A DNA stretch of 64,000 nucleotides from Gaeumannomyces sp. JS-464 (Eukaryota > Ascomycota > Sordariomycetes > Magnaporthales > Magnaporthaceae), in NCBI GenBank assembly GCA_002197995.1, contig NGZR01000002.1, positions 7,564,001 through 7,628,000 on the forward strand, given 5' to 3'. A program made the translations under genes and the position numbers. The notes beneath the pieces are model-generated. The model saw nothing but the letters and a program-made list of their open reading frames with translations. It did not search any database and was not told the DNA's origin. Of the stretch, positions 35,857 through 47,624 are shown piece after piece (positions within the stretch are counted from its first letter, which is position 1; the number at the start of each line of letters is the position of its first letter).

Positions 35857-38800
35857 CTATTTCGGAGACAGCACAATTCCTTCGTACTCCTTGCTGCGGA
35901 TGAGATCGAGCGTGTGCTGGAAGTGTTTTCTGCATGCCTCGACCGACGCCGAGTCCTGCTGGTTGCCGGCAAAGTTGGAGTGGATAAGCTCGATGAGACC
36001 GTTGAGGTATTTGGTCGTGACCTTTTGGGTTGGGACACGGGTTTGTTAGCATGTTGGTGCAGAGGCAGTGGCTGGCCAGGGGAAAAGCGACAGAGAGCCA
36101 GCCGAAAACTCACCGATTCGTTCCGCTGATCAAAGTAGTAAACGTATCGGTCAAGAATCTCGACAAACAGCTCGATTGACGTGGCCGTCTCCATGCATGA
36201 GTCGGCGACCCGGAGTGCACGCTGGAGACACTCGAGCACGCGCTTGCCATCGCGATATAGCTATCCCGTTTGTGCTTCTTGTCAGATACATATCCTTTCG
36301 ACACGCATGTCTAGAATCAGGGGAATGAAGCATAGATACTAACCTCGGCATCCTCGCCCTCGTCGTTGGCCGCAATGGGCGTGGCCCACCACAGGTGGCT
36401 GGCCAGGTACACGGCGCGGCACTGGTCCGGCTTGCGCAGCAGCTTGCTGGCGTGCTGGGCGCATTTCGTGATGAGGGTGTCGTAGTTCTCCTTGCCAAAG
36501 TTGCGCGTCTGGTGCAGGGAGCTGGCGACGACGCACACGGCCTGAAACTGCGCCTTGGAGTCGGACACGGCCTCCTCGTACACCGTAAAGGCCTGCGCGA
36601 AGAACTCGTAGGCCACCTCCTCGAAGCCAGCCGCGTCAGCCGACTGACCGCACGCACAAAAGAGCCGCAGCGAGAGCTCGGCCGCGCCCGCGCCGTTGAC
36701 GCGCGCATACAGCGTCGAGATGGTCGAGTGCAGAAACTTGAAGAGCGCCGACGACTGTGATGACCAGTTGTCGTCGTAGTGCTCGCGCGCCTTGAACCGG
36801 CGCGCCAGCTTCATGCCCGCCGTCACCAGCGGTGGCGTCGTCGTCCTGATGCGGTCGTTGCCCTCGCCGTACTCCTTGCGCGTCATCTGCAGCAGCCGGA
36901 ACTGGGTGTCGTTGTTTTCTGAGTGTAGCAGGTGCACCATACGCGCCAGCCAGCCCTGCTCCTCCATGGTCTCTTCCGTCTCCGTCGCCCGCTGCCTAGA
37001 ACAACACCGGGGTATCCTGCCGGCGGGTGTGAGCCCTCCTTGATCAGCACCTTCATGACCTCCAGCACATTCTCCAGCTGCTCTGGCGTGGATATGAGCG
37101 TGTGGTTGCGAAGGAGATTCCTGGCCACCTCACCCGCCACGGCTCGACGAGTTGGGTACGTCTGGGCCTGGAACAGAGGCACAAAAGTGGGCAGCGCCAA
37201 AGCCGTAAAAAGACTGACGTAGCGCTTGAGGGGCGCCTGTAGTAGTGCAAGAAGGCTTTGCTGTGCCGGGGGAGAATGCAACTCCGGGCTGTTAGCGTGT
37301 TCCCTCACCTTAGAGTTGGCGTAGTCCAGCACCTGGTCGACGTAGTCCAGGCGCTCGGGATAGATGTTAAGTGCGAGGTTGGCCAACGACACCAACAGGG
37401 CGATCGTGTCCTGGATGGGGAGGTGCTGCGCCTGTACGAGATTCTTCACCTGCCCGAAGAATATCTCGTAGAGCTTCACGTTCTCCGGGATGCCCCTATG
37501 CTTCTTGACGCTATCCGCCCTGTTCTCCTCTTCTCGAGCCTCGCCGCCGGTCTCCTGGCCGTTCACGGCTGTGGCCTCGCTGTCTGCTATTGACTCAGCT
37601 GCCTCGGTCTCACTGGTGGCCGTTGTGTCAGCTGTGGGCTGTTCGTCGCCCTCAGTCTTGGCTGTGTCTTCGCCTTTCTGCTCCGAGGGCTTCGTGTCGA
37701 CCTCGGGCTGCGGCGGTGGAGCCGCCTCGGCCTGCTCTTTTGCCAGCTTCGTCTTCTCCAGTAGCTCCGCCAGCGCATCTTCCTCCATCTTGCCCCTGTC
37801 CTCGTCCGGCTCGTTCTGGGACTCGCGCTCTGCATAGTCGGACAGCCTGTCCATCAGGCCAATGACGATGGCCTTGACGTTGACATGGGGGTTCAATCGC
37901 GAGACGGCAGCCAGAAACTGATCGAGGGTGTGCAGGTGGTACTCGTCTGGGAAGACCTGGGTGATGACCTCGAGCAGGTACTCCTGGGCTAGTACGTCGC
38001 GACACTGCACGACCTGCTCGAGGAGGGGCGCGAGGATGGCGGTCTTGTACGCCTCAAGGTCGACCAGCTGGCTCAGGCGCACAAGGTTGGACCCCACCAG
38101 AAGCTGCAGCTCTTTGCGCTCCTGCGTCCGCTGTTCCCTCTCCCTGGAGTGGCCCTGGTGCTGGAGGCGCACCCACAGCTTGTTCATCTCGACAAAGTTG
38201 GTCAGGACGAAGTTGATCGAGTCTTGCAGGTTGCCCTCGGGACCGTCGCCCTCGCCGGTTGGTAGGAAGTCGCGGCCTGGCCTGTGAGGTAGTAGCGCAG
38301 GAAGAGGCCGCGGATGGGGTGCTGGACGCCGCGGCTCATGTCCATCATGTCCTTCATGAGCTCCTTGACAGGTGCCGCGTCGATGGCCATGTAGGCGGTG
38401 CCGACGGTGATCATCAGATACAGGCGGGGGATTATGTTGCCGGCATACTGGACGAGCTCGTACAGGTCGGCAAGGTGGTTGACGGGTGGTTCTCGCGGAG
38501 ATGGACTGATAGGTAGCGCAGTGCATCGAACACGGACATGTATAGCTCGTAGTACTGCTTGGGGCCTAGACTGCTCGTCCGAAGCTCCGAGACGAGGGTG
38601 GAGCTAGAGCGCAGGGAATTCAGTGCGTTAGCTCGCTGTGGCCTGGCTTAGATGCTCGACGATGCGTGGTCACGACACCATCGCATCTTTGCCCTATCCG
38701 CCGCCGAGGGGGTGGCTGGCGACATGGCCACGTCGAGCGAGGAGGATAGCTTGCTTACCAGCACTTCAGGGCGTCCATGAGCTTGCCCGGGGTGTCGAGG

Positions 38801-38895
38801 CACTTGCGCATCATCGCAGTCTGCTGGCGCACAGCGATCAAGGCATCTTCGAGCAGGCGGGCCTGGTCCTCGGGCGGAGCGGGAACGGAAGCCAT
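35857..38895 (-). CDS. VPS35: VPS35, retromer cargo-selective subunit
   Basis: Core retromer subunit that carries receptors from endosomes to the Golgi. Exon 1 (38759-38895) encodes [19 protein letters not shown]. The long exon 2 (36344-38603) holds [18 protein letters not shown] and [10 protein letters not shown], the conserved PRLYLM motif needed to bind Vps26, then the helical-repeat solenoid. Exons 3 (36114-36260) and 4 (35857-36021) keep phase and finish the C-terminal Vps29-binding solenoid, ending YEGIVLSPK. Introns are 38604-38758, 36261-36343 and 36022-36113. At about residues 380-470 an acidic, low-complexity insert ([17 protein letters not shown]) interrupts the solenoid. Single-base losses near 38485, 38275 and 36990 break exon 2, each with conserved sequence on both sides. 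About 900 residues, normal for the family. Confidence 0.95.
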
Positions 38896-39813
38896 TGTCG
38901 GCGCAATCTTGCCCGAGCGGTGCGGGGCTCGGCGGACAATAGCTCTCACTGTGGGTGGTCTTGTCTGCCCTGCGGCTTCGACGGAGACGATCAGCGGCGG
39001 TCAGCCAGCAAGCATAGACGGCAGAAGGCTGTGGCGGCTACAATGGGGAGGAGCGCGTGGTGGGTTTGTTTGGAGCCGATGACGACGCAGCCTCTACTAC
39101 CATGGACGCACGATTGAGCCACCAGCAGCACAGGGAGCCTCAGTACGGCGGGTGGGCCTCGCTCCAAAACCAGGAGCTCCAGGCGGTTGCTGCAGCTTGC
39201 ATGGAGCCGCAGCTTGGCCAATTGGAGGGATGAGGTAATCGCCTAATACGATGAGGTAATCAGCAGCGATGTTTTATTGACCACGTGACTTGACCAGACC
39301 CTTTTCCCCAGCTCTCGATTTCGTTCCTGTTTAGTTCGACAGAACTACATTTCGCGAGTGGGTATATGCAAGGGAATAAAGTTCTGTGACTTCTCTTTCT
39401 ATGCATGTTAACCAGCCTTTGTAGATAAACAGATAGTAACCCAGAAACCCACCGGGAGTATTTCCACCCCTCAGCCCCTGAATCTCGAAGTCGCGATCAA
39501 AAACGACCACGCAATAACCCAGGGGCCACCAAAACAAGTGCTTAGGACACATCTGAGCATGTACTATACTCCGCAACCCCAATCTCTAGGAACTGAGTAG
39601 GTAAGCTTTTGCCAAGTGCGTCTAATTCAGCTTCCCTATTTTAAAGTACTTTAAAGGGAAGCTCTTTGTATTTCGCGGTTTCGAGCAGATTGTGAACTGG
39701 TGGCTCTCTAACTGATCAAGACACACTCCGCATGTAAATACTGTACTCACAAGCAAAAAACTTCTAGCAACATATCTTCCGCGAGTCTAGTAAGAAAACT
39801 TCCCAGGACACGC
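38896..39813. other. intergenic region between VPS35 and DUF4246 genes
   Basis: Upstream of VPS35 and downstream of the DUF4246 gene. AT-richer than its surroundings. It holds a direct repeat of GATGAGGTAATC (two copies near 39229 and 39250) and a strong inverted repeat at 39630-39662. No gene is seen. Confidence 0.6.
39630..39662. repeat. inverted repeat / hairpin
   Basis: GCTTCCCT at 39630-39637 pairs with AGGGAAGC at the right end; the centre TTTAAAGTACTTTAAA is a perfect 16-bp palindrome. The only interruption is a 3-nt bulge on the left arm. It lies about 150 nt past the DUF4246 stop codon. Confidence 0.8.
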
Positions 39814-42395
39814 TTAATGCTCGCAAAAGTTGTACGTAGCTTGGCACCAGAGATGATTCGCCTCGGCATCGTACGACGACCGCTCGGCCATCAAAGCCAG
39901 CCGATGGTTCCGGGCCTCCTCCTCGCTCATGAGAGTGTCGTCGTCCTTTGAGTGGTCTTGGATCATCTGCATCAGCTCCTCAGGGAGCCGGGGCGTCTTG
40001 GGACCAACCGTCGCCTCGTCTCCAGGGTCAACCCCCTCGCGCGGCCAGCTTATCCCCAGCCGACTCAGCTTGGCGGAGGACCAGACGGAGAACCTCGGGA
40101 GGGAACTTCGTCGCCGCCTCCTTTCGTGCCTCTGTAGATGCACCGAGTACTGACTCGGCCCACCAAGACCGCTGCTGCGGAGGCACGTTTGCCGTCGAGA
40201 TGATGCGTCTATGGGGATCCACGAGCCACAGAGCGACAAAGCGTCGGTGTCCCGGCTTGGTAGGGTCCACCAACCGGAAGGATGAGACCCGATGCTGGCT
40301 GAAGATTGAATGGGCTGTTAAGAACAAGAAATAGAGGACAATACTTGCACGACAAATGATCGGACGTCCGTGCAATGCAAGAGGATGAGCAGGCCACAAC
40401 TTACAAAACATTGGGGAACGCAAGCAGCCGACCCTGCTTGGTCTCAACAGAGCCGTAATTCTGAAGACAGGGCGCATCCTGACCATCGGCGACAAATGTT
40501 CCGTAAACCTGCTCATGCCAATCGAACTCGCCTTGCTCATAGGGGATGTCTTCCTGGATGCTGTCCTGATCAGTTTGCATGCGGAATGCAAGGTGGCTGG
40601 GAGTGATGTTCTCGCTGTCCAGGTAGTACAGGGCCGTGGCGCATATGCATTCGTTCATTTGTCCCTCGACCTGTTGGTTCCGGAGTGGTTTGTTAAGAAA
40701 ACAGCTCTCCGCAGCCTTGCGATATGAGTGAATGGACGGCGAACAGGCAAAACCTACGTGCCAACTGCCAGCCGGGAACACCGGCTTATCCGGGGTGAGC
40801 TCGATCGATGCCATCTTGACAATGACCTGGAGCCCTGAGTCCTTGAACTTGGTAGCAAGTCGGGATTCGGCGGGGACCTTGTACGACCGGTTATCTTCCG
40901 CCGGGTTTCCGGGCTCTGGATGCACAGGCTTTCGCAGAATCCTCCACTTTTGTTCCGTCTCGGATGTCCACTCATACTCATCGGGCTCAAGTAGGCTGGG
41001 GTCAACTTCCATGTCGGCACATTCTTCCATGTCGGCAGGATTCCATCTGTTGGGATCCAAGTCCCCAGCGGGGCGCGAATCAGGATACATGGTCAGGTGA
41101 AGCCGATGGTGTCCAAGGCAATGAATTCTGGGAACTTACTCTTCATTTTCCTGCAGAGGGATACGCAGAGAGCGTCGCCCGTGGCCATCGGTGTCCTTGC
41201 CCCACCCGAACGTCTCCTCGACAAGGCATTGTTCCCACAGCGGAATTGAAGTCGTGATGAGCTTCCTCGAGAGTCTTGTAGATTCCCGGATACCTTTGCG
41301 GGTGGAGGTTGTTGATGTAGCTGGTGAACTTGACGGTGCCGTCGTCTTGGAAGGCGACGTTGCTTGGGAGCCACTGGAACGTGTTCGACCCTAGCTCAGG
41401 TTAGACGGCAGTCTCTCGTCTGATCGGGATTTACTCCTCCCCGTTCACGACGCCGATTGGCCTTTTCAGTCAATACTCACAGAAGTCCATGGGCAGGCTC
41501 TCTATGTACCTCGTCGGGCGAGTCATCGCGGCAACGTCTTCACCATCTTTGGGCAAGACCTCGCCCTTGCCAGCCCAACGGTCGATGGCATCAGATACGC
41601 CAACAGCCTCCTGCCTAAGCACGCGAGTTCTGCCGTATACTAGCGGATACATCGAAGGGTGCACCAGGTTCTGGACTTTGTCGTCAGTTTTGGGGTGCCA
41701 GTCCGGCGACGACGCCTGGTCAGCCTTGAGCCTTGCAAAGGACGCTTGGAGTTCAGCATGAAGCTCAGGAGTGACAACGTGTCAGACTTGGCAACCGAGG
41801 CTCCAAGATCGAGCGTGACAACGACGCCCGTCTCCTCAAAATGGCGAGCCTTGGCCCGAAGCTCCTGAACACACTAGAGAGAGAGAGAGAGATGGGGTTA
41901 GAGACAGCTGGAGAGGTATGGGGTGTGAGAAAACGGTTGGCAAATATAGAGCTCTTTGGGCAGAAAGAAAATAATCAGACGGACCCAGTCGAATGCCTTC
42001 TCGGACATGATTCCGACGGGCTTCAATTTCGGCGCCTCGTCCGCTTCATCTTGTTCCTCGTCTGCAGGATCCCGCTTCTTGAACGATGTGATCTGATTCC
42101 AGAATACCTCGTCTGGAATGGCAAGCGCCTCCTCGCGCCACCTGGCCATAATCGTGTCGTCAAAGACCTTTTTGTGCCATTCCGGCTTGTCCGTGAGTGT
42201 TTCCATTACGATCATCATGGCGACCTCACGGACATAGGCGAACGGAGACTTGTGTGAAAATGTGCTCATATGCGCAGCCATGGAATACGTCAACTTGTTT
42301 TGGAGGGCTTTAGACTGATAGCTGTCTTCCGGGTTCCAGAACCGCAGTGGGAGGCCCATGCCTGGGTATTCGCGAGTTGGGGGTGTTCCCGCCAT
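39814..42395 (-). CDS. DUF4246-domain protein
   Basis: Five exons: 41985-42395, 41481-41874, 41140-41390, 40405-41046 and 39814-40298, about 727 residues. Family features in order: PGMGLPLRFW at the start, FDW-CVQELRAKA across intron 1, VYGRTRVLRQ, SNTFQWLPS, YINNLHPQRYPG, SIPLWEQCL, HPEPGNP, LYYLDSENITPSHLAFR and, near the end, RLLAFPNV then QHRVSSF, LVDPTKPGHRR and LWLVDP. DUF4246 has no established activity; the C-terminal His and Arg spacing recalls 2-oxoglutarate/Fe(II) oxygenases, but that is my inference. Intron 1 (41875-41984) has an unusual GTCCGT donor and a CT-microsatellite acceptor. Frame breaks occur near 41765, 41265 and 40035. The intron 41047-41139 acceptor is the choice that keeps phase. 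The start could also be an in-frame ATG at 42467. Confidence 0.82.
41877..41892 (-). repeat. (GA)8 microsatellite forming an intron polypyrimidine tract
   Basis: On the minus strand this reads (CT)n immediately before the TAG acceptor of intron 1 of the DUF4246 gene. Confidence 0.7.
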
Positions 42396-43661
42396 GGCGA
42401 CAACGGCTGGTTGTTGCGTGAGTTGGGTGAGGATGAAGTGCAAGGAGTCCAAGAGGTGGTGGCCCAAAGATGGCTACCTCTGGCTGCGACAGAATGCTGG
42501 CTTCGGCCGAGAAGGAAGGGCGAGAGGTATTTATGCTCCCTCTAAGCCCCTGGCAGTAGCATCCAGTCGAGTCCTCGATGCGAGTCGCCAACGGCTGCCT
42601 GGTAAAGAGGTGGGAACGGGTCTCGTGCTCTTGTCTCAACAGCAAGCACTGAGCCGCTGGTGAAGCTGTGAGGAATCCCGTGAACTTGAGTGCATCCAGG
42701 ATGGAGATCATGGGCGCGCAGCAATTGCCCCGCATTTGGCGAGCACCGATCTGGGGCATCGGCCGGCCAATTTTGGGGACTTTTAGGCATCTGCGGAGCC
42801 TGGATCTTGGGCTCGAGCTACCAAACAGCCAATCCCAGCCAAGGCTAGCTGAGCCGGCGCCGTGGTTGAACGTGGTTGATTGAGGTTGGATGTCAGGAGG
42901 AAGTCGCGGTCTGCATCCGTTGGTGACACCCAACTGCTTTGTCTTCCAGCCACCCATTTGTTGGCATGGTTCTCCTTCGGAAAGGGCAGAAACGTCGAGA
43001 CTGGCGAGCGAGCTCCACTACATGAAAGCCTCTAACCATTCTCAGCGATAAAGCAGGGCCTCCTTCTCTGAGTCGCATACGTGAACGGTGTCTCTCAACG
43101 GGCGAGATGCTTGACTGAAAGGTGCCTTCCAGCTTAACAGCATGGCCCACATGCATATCGCCGGCTCTCCCGGCTGGCCGGAGAACATCCCCCAAGTCTA
43201 AATTGATGCCGAAGGCCCTGCAGCAGTGGGCCAATCCCAGACGACACTCGGTTCCCGGCTAGGTCTCCCCACCTGCGCTGGGCGGGCGCTGCATTCAAAA
43301 CGGCACGACAATTGAAGCACAGACAGCCCAGACGCGTCAAGGGCCTGACCGAATTTTCCAGGCTGGCTGACTGAACCGCGTTACTGCGCTATTTCCCTTC
43401 TCAACAGTCCTCATCCTGATAATCGGCTGACCACCTGCATACCTCGAACGGGCTTCGAGTTGTTTTACTGCGCCGATATCGGGTTCTCCTCCTTTCCTCA
43501 TCATTCCCTTTTACAGCTACGCCACTCCAGCAGACACGCCACTGTCGATCCGTTCTGTAAACTGTCCACAAGCACACCGCTTGTGCTACAGCCCGTAAAA
43601 TAAAACCACACCCCATTGGGCAGCCCCCTTTCTTGTGCCTCCTTCCACCAGACAAACGCCA
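42396..43661. promoter_or_regulatory. divergent promoter region of the DUF4246 and ligase genes
   Basis: 1.27 kb between the starts of two divergent genes. It must hold both promoters. A TAAAATAAAA stretch near 43596 is the only TATA-like sequence near the ligase start. No other gene is supported. Confidence 0.5.
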
Positions 43662-45379
43662 ATGGCAGCGGCAGCTACCCTCAAGGGCGCCACCCAGGGC
43701 GGCAGCCCGGACGCCACGGCCGTCATAATTCCCTCGCCCCGGGCCCCGAGGCCGCCCTGACGGCGTCGTACCGGCGGCTGGCCGCCGACGTCTCGGCCTT
43801 CCAGGCCAAGCTGGCCGCCCTGGGCATCACCCGCGGCTCGGCCGTGTCTATCGCCACTGTCAACTCGTACGAGTTCATCGTGTCCTTCCTGGCCGCCAGT
43901 TGGCAGCGCGCTGTGGCCGCGCCCCTGAACCCGGCCTACAAGCAGGCCGAGTTCGAGTTCTACATCGAGGACGTTGGCTCCGCCGTCGTGCTCGTGCCCC
44001 GCGGCTCCTTTGACGCCGCCAGCCCGGCCGTCAAGGCTGCCCGCCGCTTCAATGCCGCCATCGCCGAGTGCTACTGGGACGACGGCAAGGGTGAAGTCGC
44101 CCTCGATGTCAAGGACTACGGCTTGCTCAAGGGCAAGGGCGGCCAGCAGGTCTTGGAGCCGCAGCCTGACGATGTTGCTCTGGTGCTGCACACAAGGCGA
44201 GTGTTTTGCCCCCTACCCAACGCCACGGCGATGATCCTCAAGGCTGACCATCTGCTCTTTCAGTGGCACAACATCTCGTCCCAAAGTGGTGCCATTGACA
44301 CACCGGAACCTGGCCAGGACCATGAGTATGTGCTTCTTGAAATGCTCTTTCTCACCAGCTAGCACCTAGCTACCTGTAGACATGCTAACATGACCCCAAC
44401 AGATAACATCAAAAACACCTACAGGCTGACCCCGGAGGACCGCACAATGCTGGTCATGCCGCTGTTCCACGTGCACGGCCTCCTCTGCGGCCTCCTAGCC
44501 CCTCTCTACTCGGGCGGTTCCATGGTGGTGCCGACAAAATTCTCGGCCACCGACTTCTGGCGTGACTTTGCCGCCCACGGCGCCAACTGGTACACGGCCG
44601 TACCCACCATCCACCAGATCCTGCTCAAGCACCCGGCCCCAAACCCTCTCCCGCGCATCCGCTTCATCCGCTCCTGCTCCTCCCCGCTGTCCCCCACGGC
44701 CTTCGCCCAGCTCGAGGCCACCTTCAAGGCCCCCGTGCTCGAGGCCTACGCCATGACCGAAGCCGCCCACCAGATGACGTCCAACCCCCTGCCCGACGTT
44801 GGCAAGCGCAAGCCGGGAAGCGTCGGCGTGGGGCAGGGCGTCGAGGTGCGTATCCTGGACGACAAGGGCGACGAGCTTGCCCAGGGCTCCGAGGGCGAGA
44901 TCTGCATCCGCGGCGAGAACGTGACCAAGGGCTACCTCAACAACGCCGAGGCCAACGCGGGCGCCTTCACCAAGGGCGGCTTCTTCCGCACCGGGGACCA
45001 GGGAAAGATGGACGAGGACTGCTACCTGATCATCACGGGCCGCATCAAGGAGCTCATCAACAAGGCCGGCGAGAAGATCTCGCCCATCGAGCTCGACAAC
45101 GTCCTGGCCCGCCACCCGGCCGTGTCCGAGGCCGTCAGTTTTGCTATTCCTGATGAGATGTACGGCCAGGAGGTCGCCGTCGCCGTCGTGCTCAAGCCAG
45201 GCGCCAAGCTCGGCCACGATGAGCTGCGGGCCTGGGTTGCGAACAAGCTGGCAAAGTTCAAAGTGCCCAAAAAGATCTACTTCACCGACGTCATGCCCAA
45301 GACGGCCACGGGCAAGATCCAGCGCCGCATCGTGGCTGAGGAGATGCAGAAGCAGGACGCCAAGACGGCGAAGCTGTAA
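43662..45379 (+). CDS. peroxisomal AMP-forming CoA ligase (oxalyl-CoA synthetase / Pcs60 type)
   Basis: Adenylate-forming enzyme: carboxylic acid plus ATP and CoA gives acyl-CoA. Exon 1 (43662-44196) holds the N-terminal domain (VSIATVNSYEF, AAPLNPAYKQAEFEFY). Exon 2 (44264-44325) completes the P-loop HTSGTTSRPK, and exon 3 (44403-45379) carries MPLFHVHGL, YAMTEAAHQM, FRTGDQGK, GRIKELINKAGEKISP and the catalytic-lysine motif PKTATGKIQRR. It ends AKL, a type 1 peroxisomal targeting signal. The order and wording of motifs are closest to Pcs60/oxalyl-CoA synthetase, which in yeast starts oxalate breakdown. Intron 1 has a GC donor; intron 2 is GT-AG with branch point GCTAAC. A single-base loss near 43735 in a C/G run separates the first 24 codons from the rest. 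About 523 residues, as expected. Confidence 0.9.
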
Positions 45380-47624
45380 AGGATTTGTTTCGAGAAGATG
45401 TACCAGAAAGACGGTGTTTGGTTGTTGGATAGAACTATAGATAGACGACTGGCACGGAAGAGGCAAAAAAAAACGAGGCTTCAAAAGTCTCGGTGTATTT
45501 TAGTCTGCATTTTAGACGCATCTGCCCTCGTCCCAGACGTACTTCCTTACTTGGATATGTAGAAGTTTCACCACCAAATAGCCAAGATTGATGCTATTGA
45601 TTTTCTCGTCTGTGACTGTCTCATGCAAAAGCCAGTGCCGACCCGAGATGGAGCTATATTTGCAGTGCTATGCTACCCCGATCCCCAAGAAGCATGGACC
45701 AGCATGCCCGTCTCTCGTATGGGTGTGCCCTCGAGCCTGTTCCAGGATAACCGAGGGGGTATCTCTTGTCAAAATCGAAGACCTGAAACTCGCACCACAC
45801 TTCCCTTTCGAGCCCCTCCCTCCCCTCCCCCGCCATGTTTTCTTTTTCTTCCTTTTTCCCTAACCGGTCAGCCCTCATCCTAGAACCTTGGAGCAATGGT
45901 TCATACCAAAAAAAACAGACCCCCAGGGGCCCTTTCCGGCTCCGCCCGTTTTGCGCGTTGGCCTTTTCCGCACCCCCAGTGCCCCTTGTCCAGATTCCCG
46001 CGCCCACCCACCGCGAGCCCCCATCTCCAGTGGAACCCCCGAACAAGGTCGGCACGAGTCGCCCATAAAAGAAAGAAAAAAAGAAAAGAAAAAAGAAAGA
46101 TAAAGCCAAAACGTGTCGTGTCAGCCTCGGCAACGCCGTCCGATCGTTTCCCGTTACCTGTCCCCGCTGCACCGCCGCCTGGGCAGGAGGCGGTGGCGAC
46201 TGGGGTAAGATCTGTCAGCGGAATGACAGGGGAGGGGAAACGGAGTAGGGAAGGGGGAAAAAGAAAAAAAAAAAAAAGCAAAGGAAAGGAGAAAAGAAAA
46301 GACACGAGAATTCTAGGTCCCTTGACCATGCGAAGTCGGCAATATTCCCGCGAAGCACAAGTCCGCATTACAGAGGACCCCCCCCCCCCCCCCCCCCCAC
46401 CCACCATTCGTGACGGTGACAATGCAAGCCCAGCAGCACCGCAATCCATTGTAATGGCCCTTTTTCTCTACAGCAACACGTTCTCTTTGGATGCGGACAT
46501 GTGCAGCTCTCGCGCACAACGTGCCCCAGGGCTCAGACGATGATTGTCGTCCGGGTGATGCCCCGTCGTCGAGAATTCTAGCCGTCTCCAAAAAGACAGA
46601 CAACAAATGCGATGATATCATTAAAAAAAAAAAAAACATCCTGCTTGTTCCCAGGCACATTTGTAAAAAAAAAATAAAAAATAAAAAAAAAGCAAGCGAG
46701 GTGGACGGTGGAAGGGTCCAGACAAAGAATGAGACACGACATGGGCCCATTTGGGCGTTCTGGAATAGTCGGGACGGGCACACGTGGCTTAGGCCTGGAT
46801 GTTCATAAAAATGTTATTAATGTACTCTGTATGTTGGGGTCGGTATGTCTTATGTAGCTATAATGTGGCGCCCCGTCCAGAGACGCCTAGACCAGGCTGG
46901 CAAACCTCCCGTCATCCTGAGGTGAGACGTTATTTACATTGTCGGGTCCATTGTCATATTTCTCTCTCTTGCTCTCGCGCCCCTTGTCCCGTCCAGACAC
47001 AAAACAAAAGTCCTTCAGAGGGGCAGAGAAAGATAAAGCAATGTAGAGAGAAATGTTGGCCCCTACTGACCGAAAGGGCCAGCCCGGTTCGTTATCGTGA
47101 TTTCCAAATACACACAAAAGCTCCTCCCCTCCAGCTGAGCCCGAGACTCCGTCACCTAGTCCCCCCGCACCCAACGTCCTAATCCTAAGGAGTGGTGTAT
47201 GTTGACAAAGAGAATCGAGAGGCTAAACAAAGCGAACTGGTTGATATATCAAATCAAATCTGAAGGGAGGTATAAAACGATGAAATATCATCGCTGGGTA
47301 TCCAAAGGTCCTCCATCCGGGGCCTCCGTCTTGGAGACGTCCGAGAATGGGCGAAGAGGCTGAGGCAAGAAGAATGAAGCGGACTGTATGTGTGTACATT
47401 GCAATTAAAATCAAACAGGTAAAGTCCCAAAAGGACAAAAATTCCTCGCTGTGCGTTGTTCCAGGCAGGTGCGACGAAAAACAAAGTGAATGTGTTCCAA
47501 ATAAACCCAGAGATGTTGATAAATGGTGTCCCGGCGGAAGGCGGCAGGTCCCTGTCGTTGTGTTCGCAATTCATCGTAGCTTCGGTAAAGACTGGCTTGG
47601 CTTGACTGTTGTTGGCTGGCAAGT
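45380..47624. other. convergent intergenic region rich in A tracts
   Basis: 2.2 kb between the converging ligase and LIM genes. It holds purine-rich A/AG tracts (46067-46100, 46258-46300, 46622-46692) and a run of 21 C (46378-46398). It probably contains both 3' UTRs. No gene is supported. Confidence 0.6.
46378..46398 (+). repeat. C21 homopolymer
   Basis: 21 uninterrupted C, followed by ACCCACC. On the minus strand it is a G21 run able to form G-quadruplexes. Such long G/C runs are rare. Confidence 0.85.

Noticed and set aside
44495..45484. 329-codon minus-strand frame opposite the CoA ligase
   Set aside because: Antisense shadow; the plus strand has all AMP-ligase motifs and a peroxisomal signal.
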